DNA from: Styela clava
Taxonomy: Eukaryota > Chordata > Ascidiacea > Stolidobranchia > Styelidae
Reading direction: 5' to 3'
Assembly (NCBI RefSeq): GCF_964204865.1
Contig: NC_135261.1
Coordinates: forward strand, 7,688,001-7,752,000
DNA length: 64,000 nt
Each line of letters begins with the position of its first letter. Position 1 is the stretch's first letter. Below the pieces are notes generated by a model. The model saw nothing but the letters and a program-made list of their open reading frames with translations. It had not been told where the DNA came from and did no database searches. Below are positions 20,288-31,702 of this stretch, piece by piece. The position numbers and the translations under genes are program-made.

Positions 20288-20470
20288 TGTATAGACAGGG
20301 TTACCATATCGTGCTTATTTCTAAGATTTGTGCTTATTTTCTAGCCCGCGTCTTATATGAGGCAACGATGTGCTAATTGCTAAGAAAGGTGCTTATTTTT
20401 GATTCGTGTACTTATTTTGTCTTAGAAATAAGTATGACATGTTCTTGTTTTGCGTACTTAACTGTGGGGT
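20288..20470. repeat. Possible non-autonomous DNA element fragment
   Basis: The sequence starts CAGGGTTACCATATCGTGCTTATTTCTAAG and repeats the words GTGCTTATTT and TTAGAAATAAG in both orientations (for example TCTTAGAAATAAGTATGACATG near 20430). This resembles short hAT-type repeats, but no target duplication is visible. Confidence 0.35.
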
Positions 20471-20727
20471 TTGCGGTGTTTTCAGTCAAACTGGGACACA
20501 GTTATAGTTGCTGCTAGTTTTTAGGGACAAACCACAATTTAGACAATGAGAAAAGGAAAAATATTAATTAATGCCCACGATACTACCATGCATAATAACT
20601 ATATTCTTCAATCTTTAATAGATCCTCAGCTAGTGTTACGCAAGTCGAACTCCAGCTTTAGGTTAGTTCAACTAGTTACCACACAACAAAAAGACGCATT
20701 GCGCGGAACCAAAAGATGAAGACATTA

Positions 20728-21318
20728 GAATAAGGTTCGACAAACTACGGCCCGCGGTGTAGAATGATCCGGCCCGCGATTGTCACTGAAATTTAGCGAC
20801 AAAACGGCGGCTGCGATTTTAACCATCATTTGATTCTATAATCTACGCTCAAGAAGCAGATAGTTGGACAAAGAGTGGACGGACCTATGGATCCTTTGTT
20901 ATTATGTTGGTCTTGTTCTTTAATTTCTTCTTCCTATCGTTATGAAAAAATCGCTTTTCTTCTCAATTACTGGACCAAAATGAAATTTTTAGTGCGTAGA
21001 AATGGGATTAGTGATACCCATTTAAAAATGCTCTAATTTTGGCCTCATCCAGTGTGTTACCTGATGTCAAGGGTAATGCAACACCAAGTGTCACATTAAA
21101 TATCATTCGTAAATTTTTGCATAGTAAGACGACTTGGGTCCACGAGTTGTGGCAGTGTTCACCCGCTATTCAAAATCCAACATTTCAACTTCTGATCTGT
21201 GTGAAAAATGTAATTCATCAGCCACACGTTCAGTTTTTAACTTTCTTAAAAAAATATGTGCGGTCCGCCAAGATTTGTAAAACTTGATTTTGGCCCGCGG
21301 AGCAACAAAAGGTTTCCG
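20728..21318. mobile_element. Decayed hAT-type non-autonomous element
   Basis: The left end reads GGTTCGACAAACTACGGCCCGCGG and the right end, reverse complemented, TAGGGGTCGGAAACC with GCGGGCCAAAATC further in. The GGCCCGCGG sub-terminal word is typical of hAT-type repeats. The ends are diverged and I see no target duplication. No transposase can be read in the interior. Confidence 0.45.
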
Positions 21319-21498
21319 ACCCCTACTTTAAAGTTACGTGTGGCAGTGACCCCGTGTCTTCCCTGGCTTATTGCGATTTTCATACAATCGTGTTGGAAGC
21401 GACTTCTATTAATAAATATTGGGAGTGCGAAGGAGACTCGTGTATGATTTCTTTCTCATTTTTAATCTGCGTTTTTCCCGTCGCTAAGTCCCCCCTCC

Positions 21499-21518
21499 AA
21501 AAAAAAAAAAAAAAAAAA
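21499..21518 (+). repeat. Poly-A tract (20 A)
   Basis: An uninterrupted run of A after CCCCCCTCC. It could be a simple homopolymer or the tail of a retroposed sequence; no source element is recognisable. Confidence 0.6.
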
Positions 21519-21897
21519 CTGTGTATATTATTATAATGTGCTGATTTGCTTTGCTACTATATAAGACTTGATTTAGGTTTTCGAATGAAGTCAATTATAA
21601 ATATTATAATACTCAATATAACAAAGTTGTCTTCGACCAGCTACTTCATTCACAAATCATTGATGCGCGTTTGTCAAAGGTATATTGTTACTTTAGGCAG
21701 GTGCTGCTATACGACGCTATACCTGTTCACGACCTATTTTTTTAAAGGCACCATAAATGATCCGGCAGGAAATTGTGCATTTGCTAAGAGAATACGACGA
21801 ACTCTGTTTATCTTAGACTTTTTGTTAACTTTAGAACTGGCTACTATCAATTTTGATTACCAAAAGTTTAAATTTTTATCACGTCATTGATTCGCAG

Positions 21898-22220
21898 CTT
21901 AAGTTTTTACCCGCCTGCGGTTGAACACTCGGAGTTGTTGCGTGCAATTCAACTGCAGAAAAAGATCGATAAATTTATTCCAAAGTATTCTTTGTCACAT
22001 ATTGTCAACCTCGAAAAAATTTCATCGCCTACAATTCAATGTTTTCTTTCACACGATGTTTGCAGCACATATATTTTAGTCACGAATATGACACATGCGA
22101 TTGTCAAAGCCAATCATTCAGATGTGACATTTTATTCCACACGAAAAGCAAATAGAGCTCGACGCAAAGCCATTGTGCTTTTGCTATGCCATACAGATAT
22201 ATTGAATATGTTTGAAATAC
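21898..22220 (+). other. Candidate internal exon of an unknown gene
   Basis: An open stretch of 323 bases with good splice signals on both sides: acceptor GATTCGCAG ending at 21897 and donor CCCC/GTAAGTG at 22220/22221. In the open frame it reads SFYPPAVEHSELLRAIQLQ and later HSDVTFYSTRKANRARRK, LCHTDILNMFEIP, a charged and hydrophobic mix that looks like protein. I could not find convincing neighbouring exons, and I do not recognise the family. It lies about 760 bases upstream of the transporter start and could be a lone exon of a decayed gene or part of a gene whose other exons I missed. Confidence 0.35.
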
Positions 22221-22935
22221 CCCGTAAGTGTCGAATCTTAAAATTTATATAAGAAGTGACAGGGTCTGACTTCGGGGGAGTGGAGTCGCGAGATCGTCCG
22301 CTATGAATCGCTATTGTTATGCAAATGCGCAACAAGGATGAATTTGGATTTAGACTACTATCTGGATTATATAAACTATTTTTAAAATGTATTGAAAGCA
22401 ATAAGATAGATGGCATTCCTATAACCTGTTAATAACTTTGAGGTTTATTTTTAGAATTTTTGAGAGGAACGAGGAGAATAATTACGATGACGATCATTAT
22501 AAATATTTGTGGTCAAATTCAATTTTAGAGTAATGAATATTCAGAAATATACCGGTAAAAGCTGGCTACATCCCAAAAAGTCCAAATGGAAGTTTTGGTT
22601 TACTGAAGGCATCTGAGAGCAACAAAACTTAAAAATACACTCACTGCGATTTGTCTATAATCTATATTATGAACACATTTAAATCCGTTGCACAGTGCTT
22701 CCCGTAGTGTTGTAGTTACTAAACCGAAGTGCAATATATAATGCTACTTTAACTTTGTTTTCAATTGTCTCATTTATCACGAAAAGCAATCCCATCACCG
22801 TGATATCTGTCGTGTCTGATTTTTATCCACTAAATCGTACTGAATTGAACCAATCTCGTGGTTAATCGAAAAAGACTTTCCTCCTCCACCTTCATACGTA
22901 TCAGATTTTCCTAATAAATGTTGTTCATTAACAAT

Positions 22936-22946
22936 TTATTTCAGAA
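22936..22946 (+). promoter_or_regulatory. 3' splice-site-like sequence 5' of the transporter ATG
   Basis: A pyrimidine-rich stretch ending ATTTATTTCAG lies about 37 bases before the ATG at 22983. It suggests a 5'UTR intron or a spliced-leader acceptor. Confidence 0.4.
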
Positions 22947-22982
22947 GCATAATTCGTAAACGACATTCCCGAAGAAATCAAA

Positions 22983-24837
22983 ATGGAGTACAAATCGTAC
23001 GCCCGAAGATGGCTTTTGTTGATGATACTCTGTATCATTTCTTTCACGCAAATTTATACGACAACAGGATTTGCTATTTTACACGATGTCGTTGCAAATT
23101 ATTTCTCCATCACTCCCTATCAAGCGGATATACTTACGATGGTTGGACAGCTAATTGCTTTTCCAGTAGGCATAGGCACAGCCTACTTTGCCGATATTCT
23201 ATCCTTGCAAGCTTTAATGCTGGGAATGTTGATTTCACTTGAGATTGGTTCCTTAATGTGCGCAATAGGATTTAGTTCAAGGTAAACTTTTTAATAATTA
23301 ATAATAAGATGTGTAGATGCATGGGTACACCATTGTTCGTGCTGGTAGGAATCATATGTAAAGTAAAAATACTAAACTTGCATATTAAAAGTGTTCAGTA
23401 TAGTAGCGTTTGGGAAGCTCGCGTAGTTAACTCGACTCGATTCACCATTTATCAGAGACCCTGGTAATCTAAAGTCTAAACTCTTTTACTAATCATTGGT
23501 GAGACTAAACTTGACTTCAATTCGAAGATCGAATGGTTTGTGACTTAAGCTTATGGTTTAGGAGTTTGTACACAACACTAAATATTTAGTTTTTGGAACA
23601 AAATATGGTACCGTTCGAAACGAAAAACAGTTGAATTGCGAATTCCTAGCAGCTGTATATTCTATTTTGTGACTTATTTGTTTTTAGGGAATTATTCTAC
23701 GTCACTGCTGTTGGAAGAATCATGATGTCTTCGATCATGGGCGTACTTCGCGCAACGCAAGTTGTATTAGCAGCAAATTGGTTTTTGCAAAATGAAACAG
23801 CCACTGCGTTCGCGCTGCCACAGTTTTTCATGAAATTAGCTGGAATCGCTGGTTCGCTGATCTATCCACACACTATTCCAAAAGTGCATATTACTGCAAA
23901 TGGAACTGAGGAATACACTTCAACGACAATACTATTCACCGCAACAAATGGGATATTCAGTACCATCGTTTTAATTGCTCTTATAGTTGGAGCGCTTTAC
24001 TGCAAAAATTATCCGCCGTCACCTCCGAGCCGATCTCAAGAACAACTTATTTTATCAACTACGGATTCGGCAAAAAATATGACGAATAATAGACGCTTGA
24101 GCGCTATATGGAACGTTGTAAATTCAAAACCATTTGTTCTTATTAGCGCGGCATTTTTCTTCGCAAGCGTTTCACTTTCATACGTGGTATATCTGATGCC
24201 TTCTTTCGTCCTCTCGTCGTTTCCTGAGTTGGATAATACTACACCTGGTTATATTTCAATTAGTAGGACAGCTGTGTCCGCTTTAAGTGCAATGGCGACG
24301 GGGAAAATCTTGGATAGATACAAAGCATTCAAGCTGACTGCATTCGTCGGTAAGTAAGCGTCGATGATTCGTTTAATTCACACAGTTTACACAATACAGT
24401 TTGAACACTTCCATCATTTATATCCTTGCTTTTTTATAGGTATTGCCGGAGTGGCGTTGTCACTGTTATGCCTTTATTATGCACATTCCTACAAACTTCT
24501 TTCTCTGATATACACTGGGTACTGCGTGGCGGCTGTCGGTCAAAGTGTATTGATTACAGCCAATGTGGAGCTTCTAGTTGAAACAACATATCCCTGTGAT
24601 AAGCTGCGTATGATGTCCATATACGGCGGCATCGCTGGCCTCGGAGTGTTTCTTTGGACAAGTGCTATAAGAGCAGTAAAGGAAAAGTTTAACGTTCCCA
24701 GTGCAACAATCCTAGCGACTGCAGTTGCCACTGTATCAATGTTGCTAATTCTATCAGTGAGTCCAGATTACAAACGACTAAAGACTGACAAAACCAAATC
24801 AGAAACGCTCACCGATAGACTCAATGAAAACCATTGA
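22983..24837 (+). CDS. MFS transporter, SLC49/FLVCR-like
   Basis: Three coding exons: 22983-23281, 23688-24349 and 24440-24837. Junctions are AAG/GTAAAC...TTTTTAG/GGAATT and TCG/GTAAGT...TTATAG/GTATT; phases 2 and 1 join in frame to a 452-residue product. It opens with YARRWLLLMILCIISFTQIY, the K/R-RW plus first membrane helix typical of the SLC49 family, followed by PYQADILTMVGQLIAFPVGI (helix 2) and further hydrophobic segments giving roughly 12 helices. A hydrophilic loop around residues 240-265 (PPSPPSRSQEQL) separates the two halves. FLVCR relatives carry choline, ethanolamine or heme-related substrates across membranes; which applies here cannot be told. AATAAA at 25271-25276 is a likely polyadenylation signal. 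The MFS call is firm, the SLC49 call likely. Confidence 0.85.
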
Positions 24838-25270
24838 CGTTGCTCCTACTAGATGTGTGATAATTGAGTTTTACTCCCTCATGGATGAACAATTATTATA
24901 CATTGTAAATATTACATAAAGACATTGTATATTGTAGTTCGCGATTTGGGTTTGATGCAACCATATTTCGAAACGTTTTTATAATTACTTTTGCATTCTT
25001 TTGATCGAATGTTCTTAATCTATAAATATAAGTTTAACATTCCTCACTGTTGGTAATTTTCGAACATTTCATTCCATTTCTTAAAAATTCGTAGAAATAC
25101 AATTTTCCACACTTCGCGCCCTTCAAGAAAAAAATTTGAAATGTAGTTGCGATTCTCAAAGGTTCTTCTACGAATATAGTTTGTATTCATCTCGACATTT
25201 TAACCAGAGCAATTATCAGCATTCACTTACTCACCTATAATATGCAAGTACTGTAAAATGTGTATTGATT

Positions 25271-25276
25271 AATAAA
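25271..25276 (+). terminator. Polyadenylation signal of the transporter gene
   Basis: AATAAA within TGATTAATAAACAG, about 435 bases after the stop codon and before the repeat that starts at 25363. It is the first plus-strand hexamer of this kind after the stop. Confidence 0.5.
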
Positions 25277-25362
25277 CAGAATTATAAAAATAATCTTGTG
25301 CTTATTTCATCCTTAGATTGCATGCAGTCTATGCCAATGAGCACAATGTATGACATCTAGGC

Positions 25363-26559
25363 CAGTGGTTTCCAGGTGCCTGTTCGCAAATCTTTTTTGC
25401 CGGTCCACGCGAAATTTCATTGTTTTTATGCCGTCTCAATAGCTTTACCTAAAACGACGTTGCATTGGTCCATTACGCAATTTCTCTTTCGCCGTCATAT
25501 TGCGACATCCTGACGCCGAGTAATTACGCTTTTTCGGCTCCGATTCACCGCGAATGAGCTCCTTCAAATCTCGCAAGATTCAGAAACCTAAAAATCGACA
25601 CGCGTGCTTTTCCTGATTAATGTGACCATTCATATAAAAAGGGTATGCATATTTCTTTGTTTAAACCAGAAAACATTCAAGCACAGTATAATATTCCAGT
25701 AAGACATGAACTTGTTGCGACCCTGCAGGTGGTTCACGAGACGCGCAAAAAAGCATAGGCCGCAGAGCTCTTTTCCAGTATTTTGAGCAGGCAGAGTAGG
25801 ATTTCGAGTCTGGTGCCAAAGTTATCGACGACGTTGTCATCGTAATGTAAATTTATTCCGTCTGAGGCGTCGATCAACTGCAGAGGTATAAATATGATAA
25901 ACCCAATGAAAAAGATTGATTAAAATTGTGATTCTACTTTACAGTCCAGATTTAAAAAAGAGTCACTGTCACAATTTCGGATATCTCTTGATAATGAATA
26001 TCGCTAAGTAATCGAGCAATCAATCTGTTGTCCGTATTTTCAAACCAGTTACTTGTGCGTTATGCGAAAAAACTTTTATATCACTAGCTTTGATTAAAAC
26101 GAAGCAAAAAAATTGGCTGCACGCTGCAATGCAACTTGTTGCAGAACTTTCGAGGCCTCGTTTGCAATCCTATATTAGAAACGAAACAGCAAAATTCTCA
26201 CTAGAGTTAATTGTGTTTGTACGTGATTTGGCATGTACATGTTTTTTATGTGAGATGTTTTGCGTGTGCCTTTTTTACGCATAATGGGTGATCAGCATTG
26301 CATTTCATTACCCAAATATATGGTATTATTTCATGTTTCACCCATTTTCAATTTCAATTTTTGACCGACACATTATTTGATAGTTTTTCTTCGTGTGCCT
26401 TTTTTGTCTAGGAGCATATTGAGTGCCTTTTATTGCATTATATTACGCAAATATATGTTACTCTTTTCGGTTCCGGTCATTTCAATTTTTTTGCTGGCCC
26501 GCGAGTACATTTACTTTAATTTTACTGGTCCGCCAGGGTAGAAAGGTTGGAAACCACTG
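25363..26559. mobile_element. hAT-type element (CAGTGGTTTCC ends)
   Basis: The left end is CAGTGGTTTCCAGGTGCCTG and the right end, reverse complemented, CAGTGGTTTCCAACC followed by TTTCTACCCTGGCGGACC. Both ends carry the classical hAT start. Left flank ATCTAGGC (25355-25362); right flank ACTACTAGGC (26560-26569), an imperfect match, which is at the same time the left flank of the next element. No transposase can be read, so it is probably non-autonomous. Confidence 0.7.
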
Positions 26560-27162
26560 ACTACTAGGCCAGGGCTTCCCAAACTTTTGAGCTCGCGGCC
26601 CCTTTTAATATATATCTTAATATTTTTCGGTCGCGGCCCGCGTTCACGTTAATAATGCTGAACAGTTTGAAATATGCATTTTTAATATTTTATTGACACA
26701 GCCAATTCTCAACTTTTGATAGGCCTACTCAATAACAAAAACAAGCACATATTTACTCAGATTAACGTTACTCAGTTAGTTATTCGGTGTACTGGGTGCG
26801 AATGCATTTTGCTGCATAGCAAGTCCAGCCGTGGCTCAATGTTTGTTTATGCAAGCCTAAATGATGAATTACGATGTCTGGCCGATGGCATGGTCCTTAT
26901 CCACTCTTATTGATCAAATATAGCATAAGGCAGCGGTTTGTGCTGCGCCAAATTATCAGAAAAAAACTCGCGGCGCACCTACACGAAAAATATGCTGCCT
27001 CAAAATAAAACACAATTTTGTCATAGTTAGGGCCCGTTCACACCAACGCAATGCGTTGCGTTAGTTTTCTACGCAGTGCGTTGAACTTGTTCACACTGCG
27101 GTGCGTCAACGCATTTTGAGTCAAAAGGTCATATTTTAAAAGAAAAATTATGTAAATGAACG

Positions 27163-27850
27163 ATGCAAAACTATCAGCAGACTAAACTTTCGTGTTTTGC
27201 AGTGGCAGAGTGTAAGACCAGATGGAGGTCAACGAAGGATAGATTTAGAAAAGAGAAGCGAAAGGAAATAGAGGCTACGAGGAGTGGGGCAGCAGCGCGG
27301 GGATACAGGGCGTGGAAGTTTATGGAGATACTGAAGTTATTGGATGAACATGTTGACTTTAGAACGTATGTATTATTTGTTTAGGTGACAGATGCAACAA
27401 TATTGATAATCTCTAGCCTACGGAATGAAACTCCCTTTGTTTCAAAGAACGTCTTCAGATGTTGACGAAGACGTCACCCTCGTGGTGCTTGAAGATGCAG
27501 ATAACATGCAAATAAATGGCGAAGCCAAATGCCTATCACGTGCGGACACCAGTTGGATGACATCAGCATCAGGTAAAGGTCCATTTACAAAACAACCGGA
27601 CCTTGATGAAACTATAATGAGTGTTGTCAACAAAGATATTCAATTCTAAGGCCCTTAAACCTTTTTGTGTCACACAACAGATTTTCAATGTAATAATCAT
27701 GCCTTTATTCACATACAGAAAGTGTTGATGCTAAAAAGTTGGCAATAAGCCTGGTAGATACTCTATGCAGGCTACCAGTTCAACGGTTTCAACTGGCGAA
27801 AGTTAGAATCCACGAGCTATTGTATAATATTGAATTTGGGGAAATATAAA
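27163..27850 (+). pseudogene. MADF/BESS-type accessory protein of the Harbinger element
   Basis: Three plus-strand pieces fit a MADF-BESS protein. The first (27163-27384) contains CKTRWRSTKDRFRKEKRK and YRAWKFMEILKLLDEH, the second half of a MADF DNA-binding domain; its first half is not readable upstream. The second (27425-27649) is an acidic linker (TLVVLEDADNMQI). The third (after an acceptor-like CACATACAG at about 27717, to 27850) reads AKKLAISLVDTLCRLPVQR then FQLAKVRIHELLYNIEFGE, a BESS-like helical motif. Such proteins are thought to help the Harbinger transposase enter the nucleus and bind DNA. The broken MADF start suggests it is no longer functional. Confidence 0.65.
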
Positions 27851-27952
27851 AATATTTGAAAACATTTGTTCGAACTATTTGTAGTTTGTACTAGCGTATG
27901 GGACTTGTGACACCTCTCTATTTCATTAATCGCCCATACATTTGTTCAAAGA

Positions 27953-29040
27953 TCAGCAATGGTGCCTTTGCCAGCGCACAGCACCTTCCCTCGAAAAGTA
28001 GTTGCGAACCGAGCGAGCGTTCTGTGTTGCAAGGCCACCACTTCCGGGTATGTCATGCAGCAGTTGAGTGACCACTCTCACATCTTCGTCAACTGTTGCA
28101 GCTCCATCAACATCTCTCCTCAAAAAATTGTGGAGGCTTCATGTTGCTTTTATAACAGAGTTAATATTATTGCTGGGCTTCAAAGGTAGGCCTACTGGTC
28201 GGTGATAAACTCTCCACTGATTGGCTAATATTCCAAATGTGCTTTCCACCATTCGTCATGCGCGTGATAAGCGATAATTAAAATTTTTCTTCTCTTGCAA
28301 AAGACCATTGCCAGGAAATGGTCTCATCAAATATTCTTTCAGTGGAAACGCTTCATCACCAAGGTAAACAAAGGTAACAGTTGGCCCATTCGTTAATGGC
28401 AATGTCCTGAAAATAGATATGCCCCAGTCAGACGGAAATACAAAATGAGGTTTAGGTAGGAGGTTTTTCAGCATAAACATGCTTTATTATTATGGGTTAT
28501 TAATAAGCTGTAAAAATGATCAGCCTGTTTTACATTATTGATAAAGCAGATCAAACTGGATATTAACTGGGTGTAAAGGAAAATTAAAGCCTGTTCCGTT
28601 ATAGAAAAAAACATCAACAGTCATTAAGTCTAAGCGAAGTATTAGCTTAAATAACCCACCTTGGTGAGGGTGGACTCAAAGTTCCATTCTGCAGGCGACG
28701 CCCAAAACAGGAGTTTGCAAATATTTCCCCATCACTTGCTCTTCCGTAGGCGCCAATGTCCACCGCAAGGAATTTATAACTGGAAAATATAAATTTCATC
28801 GAGTTTTTGATGGCACTGTTTGGATTAAATGCCTATGTAGAATCCACACAATCATAATAGAAGATAATTGATTTTCAATTTATTCATTCATATAAAGCAA
28901 CCACGAGTGGTAAGTAACAGAATTCATTTTATAAATACTAACTAGAGTGATACAAAACCAGGTTTAATATTTACCAAGCATCAACAATAGCCAGGAGTAC
29001 AATGTTATGTGCTTTCTTGTAATTATAGTACAGGAAGCCT
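27953..29040 (-). pseudogene. Harbinger DDE transposase (HARBI1-like), nonsense-mutated
   Basis: Minus-strand exon-like blocks: about 29040-28976 (YYNYKKAHNIVLLAIVDA, donor G/GTAAAT), 28779-28660 (YKFLAVDIGAYGRASDGEIF, containing the first catalytic Asp; donor AAG/GTGGGT), and about 28407 down to 27953 (VYLGDEAFPLKEYLMRPFPG with the second Asp, then NYRLSRA-stop-RMVESTFGILANQW with the Glu region, then SVIKAT-stop-SLHNFL). Both in-frame stops are TGA at positions where the family has Arg and Cys. The N-terminal helix-turn-helix part is not evident. Exon joins are in the correct order for HARBI1-type transposases. Non-functional because of the stops. Confidence 0.85.
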
Positions 29041-29104
29041 GCATTGTTATCATAACAGATAAACCTAGAACCATGCAAGTAGCAATTTCATTTTTGTTAC
29101 AAAC

Positions 29105-29222
29105 CACTGCAAATACGGTATCGTACAAGCATACCGGTGCCGGCACTGGTGCCAGGGCTGCAGAGTGCTGCCGTACCAGTGTGCCGTACCGGTACAGACG
29201 GTACCGGTACCGGTAACCACCT
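29105..29222. repeat. TACCGG-rich short repeat
   Basis: About 110 bases with overlapping GGTACCGGTACCGG words in both orientations (densest at 29150-29215), far more GC-rich than the surroundings. It lies in a transposase intron of the Harbinger element and is probably a separate small insertion. Confidence 0.5.
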
Positions 29223-29632
29223 CTAGTTTCTCTTCTCTGCAAAATAGGATGCACTCACCACCTTCTTATTTTCCATCTCCTTTTTTTATCCTCCCGTTTT
29301 CTCAACCACAACAGTAAACCCAATCGTTGATTTTTGCTTAATGTCATCTCCAAACCACAGAACAAACACCTGAATCCAATTCAAATCTCGACTAACGCAG
29401 CGCGTCAACGCAAAAGAATGTGTCCTCGAGAATTCGTTGCGTTGACGCAGTGCGTCGAAATGATGCGTTAACGCAGCAACGCACGATTAAGTTAAACAAA
29501 CAAGGTTTGAAGGTGCGTCAACGCAGTGGTGCGAACAGATGTGAAAGGGCCCTTAAAGTGTACTTTATGCCTTTTGATTTTTATTTGGAAATCGGTATTC
29601 ATATTTAGTATATTAAAAATCTCGCTATTCTC

Positions 29633-30222
29633 TATCCCGGACTGGACTGGTAGGCCTATTTCTTTGAAATGCTAAAAAATCACTCGTGTTCGATAATCTT
29701 GGTTCAGCAAATGATATCATACACACATCATTTGCAATAATGAGAAACAATAAAACATTTAGAATAAGTAAAATAATAAATAAATATTTAACACAAATAT
29801 CCTAATTTTCGAGGAATCGGGTCTTACGATCAGAATATTCACTGTTATCCAAGCGAGATGATTCAACCGTGTTTCCCCGAAAATAAGACCAAGCCTGAAT
29901 GTTAAAAATGAATAAAGGCAAAAGGCTAACTTTTATTTCATATCCCGGACTGAAATGGTAGGCCTATTTCTTTGAAATCATAAAAAATCACTCGTGTTCG
30001 ATAATCTTGGTTCAGCAAATGATATCATACACACATCATTTGCAATAATGAGAAACAATAAAACATTTAGATTAAGTAAAATAATAAATAAATATTTGAC
30101 ACAAATATCATAATTTTTGAGGAATCGGGTCTTGATCAGAATATTCACTGTTATCCAAGCGCGATGATTCAACCGTGTTTCCCCGAAAATAAGACCAAGC
30201 CTGAATGTTGAAAATGAATAAA
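29633..30222. repeat. Tandem duplication of about 300 bp
   Basis: Bases 29633-29940 and 29941-30222 are direct copies, nearly identical, starting TATCCCGGACTG and ending near GACCAAGCCTGAATGTT. The internal CCGTGTTTCCCCGAAAATAAGACC block is a word found at the ends of some DNA repeats. The segment before copy 1 (29589-29636) is also repeated after copy 2 (30389-30439). Confidence 0.85.
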
Positions 30223-30724
30223 ATATAAAGGGAGTGGCAACTTGAGCATTTTTTTAGAGGGCGTCACAATACAATGAAGTTCGAGAACCACTTAGTCCCA
30301 GTCGATAGCAAGAAATCTTTTCTACTTTTTAAATGTTGAACAATCTTAATGTAGCATTTTTTTTAAATGAAAACGTGCTATTTATAAATAAATGAAAATC
30401 GGTATTCACTTTTAGTATATTAAAAATCTCGCTATTCTCTACCTACATCCCCCACAAATAAGCCCTAGTGTTTTTTTGCGAAAAAAAATTGAACACTCTG
30501 TCTTACTTTCGACGAAACACGGTACGATGGTGTATGTATTCAATCGTAATCGTGAAATTTTTGGTTTACTCTATTTGTAATAATTGCATTTCAAATCAAG
30601 TGTCTGAAAAAGTACAACAGATATATATATATATACAGTACTTTTTGTAAAATTGGTGTTCTCTTTGCGGCCCCCAGTTTGGGAAGTCCTGATCTAGGCG
30701 ATAAGATCCTCCTATAACTTAAAA

Positions 30725-31120
30725 CAGGGATGTCTAAACTGCTGCCCGCAAGGAAATATTGTGCGGACCGCAGATAAGTGCCCTTTTTGAATGGTGTGCC
30801 CGCGAAACACGTTTTTAGTTATTCTGCTACGTGAGAGCAATTCCAATCCTTTTGCGTCGCAAAGCCTATACCAGTACTCGAGTGCTAGTGTCATTTTAGT
30901 AAAAATAGCTAGCAGAATCCAGTTGCAAAATACACAATATTATAAAAACGTGTTTCTCATTGAATTCGTTTAACTCACCATTACAGCAAGGAACCATAAC
31001 ACACCGTAAGATCAATAACAAAATATAACATTTTTATTGCCTGAAACTATAAGAAAAAATCTTTTAAATAAAGGTGCGGCCCGCGGCTTCACCCAATTAC
31101 TTGAATCTGTCCCTCCTGTA
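30725..31120. mobile_element. Possible hAT-type non-autonomous element
   Basis: The left end is CAGGGATGTCTAAACTGC followed by TGCCCGCAAGG; the right end, reverse complemented, is CAGGAGGGACAGATTCAAG with GCCGCGGGCCGC further in. The architecture fits other hAT-type repeats in this window, but the ends match only partly and no target duplication is visible. Confidence 0.4.
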
Positions 31121-31431
31121 ATAAAGGTTGCACCCCCTTGACTTAAACCATAAATAGCAGGATGCTCTGGTTTTTCTAAAAGCCAGACGCGTTTAGGAAT
31201 TTCAAAATTTGGCTTTAAAAGTGGCTCGTGTGTTTAAAGAATTTTTGTTAACGTTTGCGTGTAGTGAATGAATGTAAACGGAGCTGTTACCGAATAAGTC
31301 TTTTGGTGGATATTTTCAACACCGTCGATTGTGAGTTTTCCCGACCCCATCGTCCTGTTATTACGGCCACAAGCCATAATTTGAGGCCGATATCGTCTTT
31401 GCACAAGGCACATTCAAAGTGTACAATTTTA

Positions 31432-31694
31432 GGCGTTCAAGAAGTGTTTGTACCAATATGGTGGTAACTAATTTTGTTCGTTGTCTAACACAGACAGTCC
31501 CCCGAACTCGAAATACAAGTAAATAAAGTAAGTCTTTACATCAAGTTGTGTAAATTAACTGAAACCTATGCCCAGGGGGGTATATTCACTTGGCTAACAC
31601 AAAAGTCCCTGAATTCGTAATAGAACTAAAATAAGGAAAATAGGAATAAAATTATGACCTAGCCTCAACCTGTTACACACACTACGGAAGTACC
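31432..31694. mobile_element. MITE, 8-bp target duplication CAATTTTA
   Basis: The ends are GGCGTTCAAGAAGTGTTTG and, reverse complemented, GGTACTTCCGTAGTGTGTG. The flanks CAATTTTA at 31424-31431 and 31695-31702 are identical. It belongs to the same family as 32832, 37056, 37789, 40457 and 42566. There is no coding capacity. An 8-bp duplication points to hAT-type mobilisation. Confidence 0.8.
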
Positions 31695-31702
31695 CAATTT
31701 TA

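Larger units (their letters stand above)
27030..29552. mobile_element. PIF-Harbinger transposon, 3-bp TTA target duplication
   Basis: The ends are GGGCCCGTTCACACC (27030) and, reverse complemented, GGGCCCTTTCACATC (29552), flanked by TTA at 27027-27029 and 29553-29555. Sub-terminal regions on both sides are packed with copies of AACGCA/TGCGTT words (27045-27115 and 29393-29530). The element carries the two genes expected of the superfamily, a MADF/Myb-like ORF on the plus strand and a DDE transposase on the minus strand, both decayed. A short repeat rich in TACCGG lies in a transposase intron. Confidence 0.92.
26570..30691. mobile_element. hAT-type element (CAGGGCTTCCCAAAC ends) carrying nested DNA
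   Basis: The left end is CAGGGCTTCCCAAACTTTTG with GCGGCCCC just inside; the right end, reverse complemented, is CAGGACTTCCCAAACTGG with GGGGCCGC inside. The right flank is ATCTAGGC (30692-30699), identical to the sequence before the preceding element (25355-25362). The interior is mostly later additions: a PIF-Harbinger element (27030-29552) and a tandem duplication (29633-30222). Confidence 0.7.
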
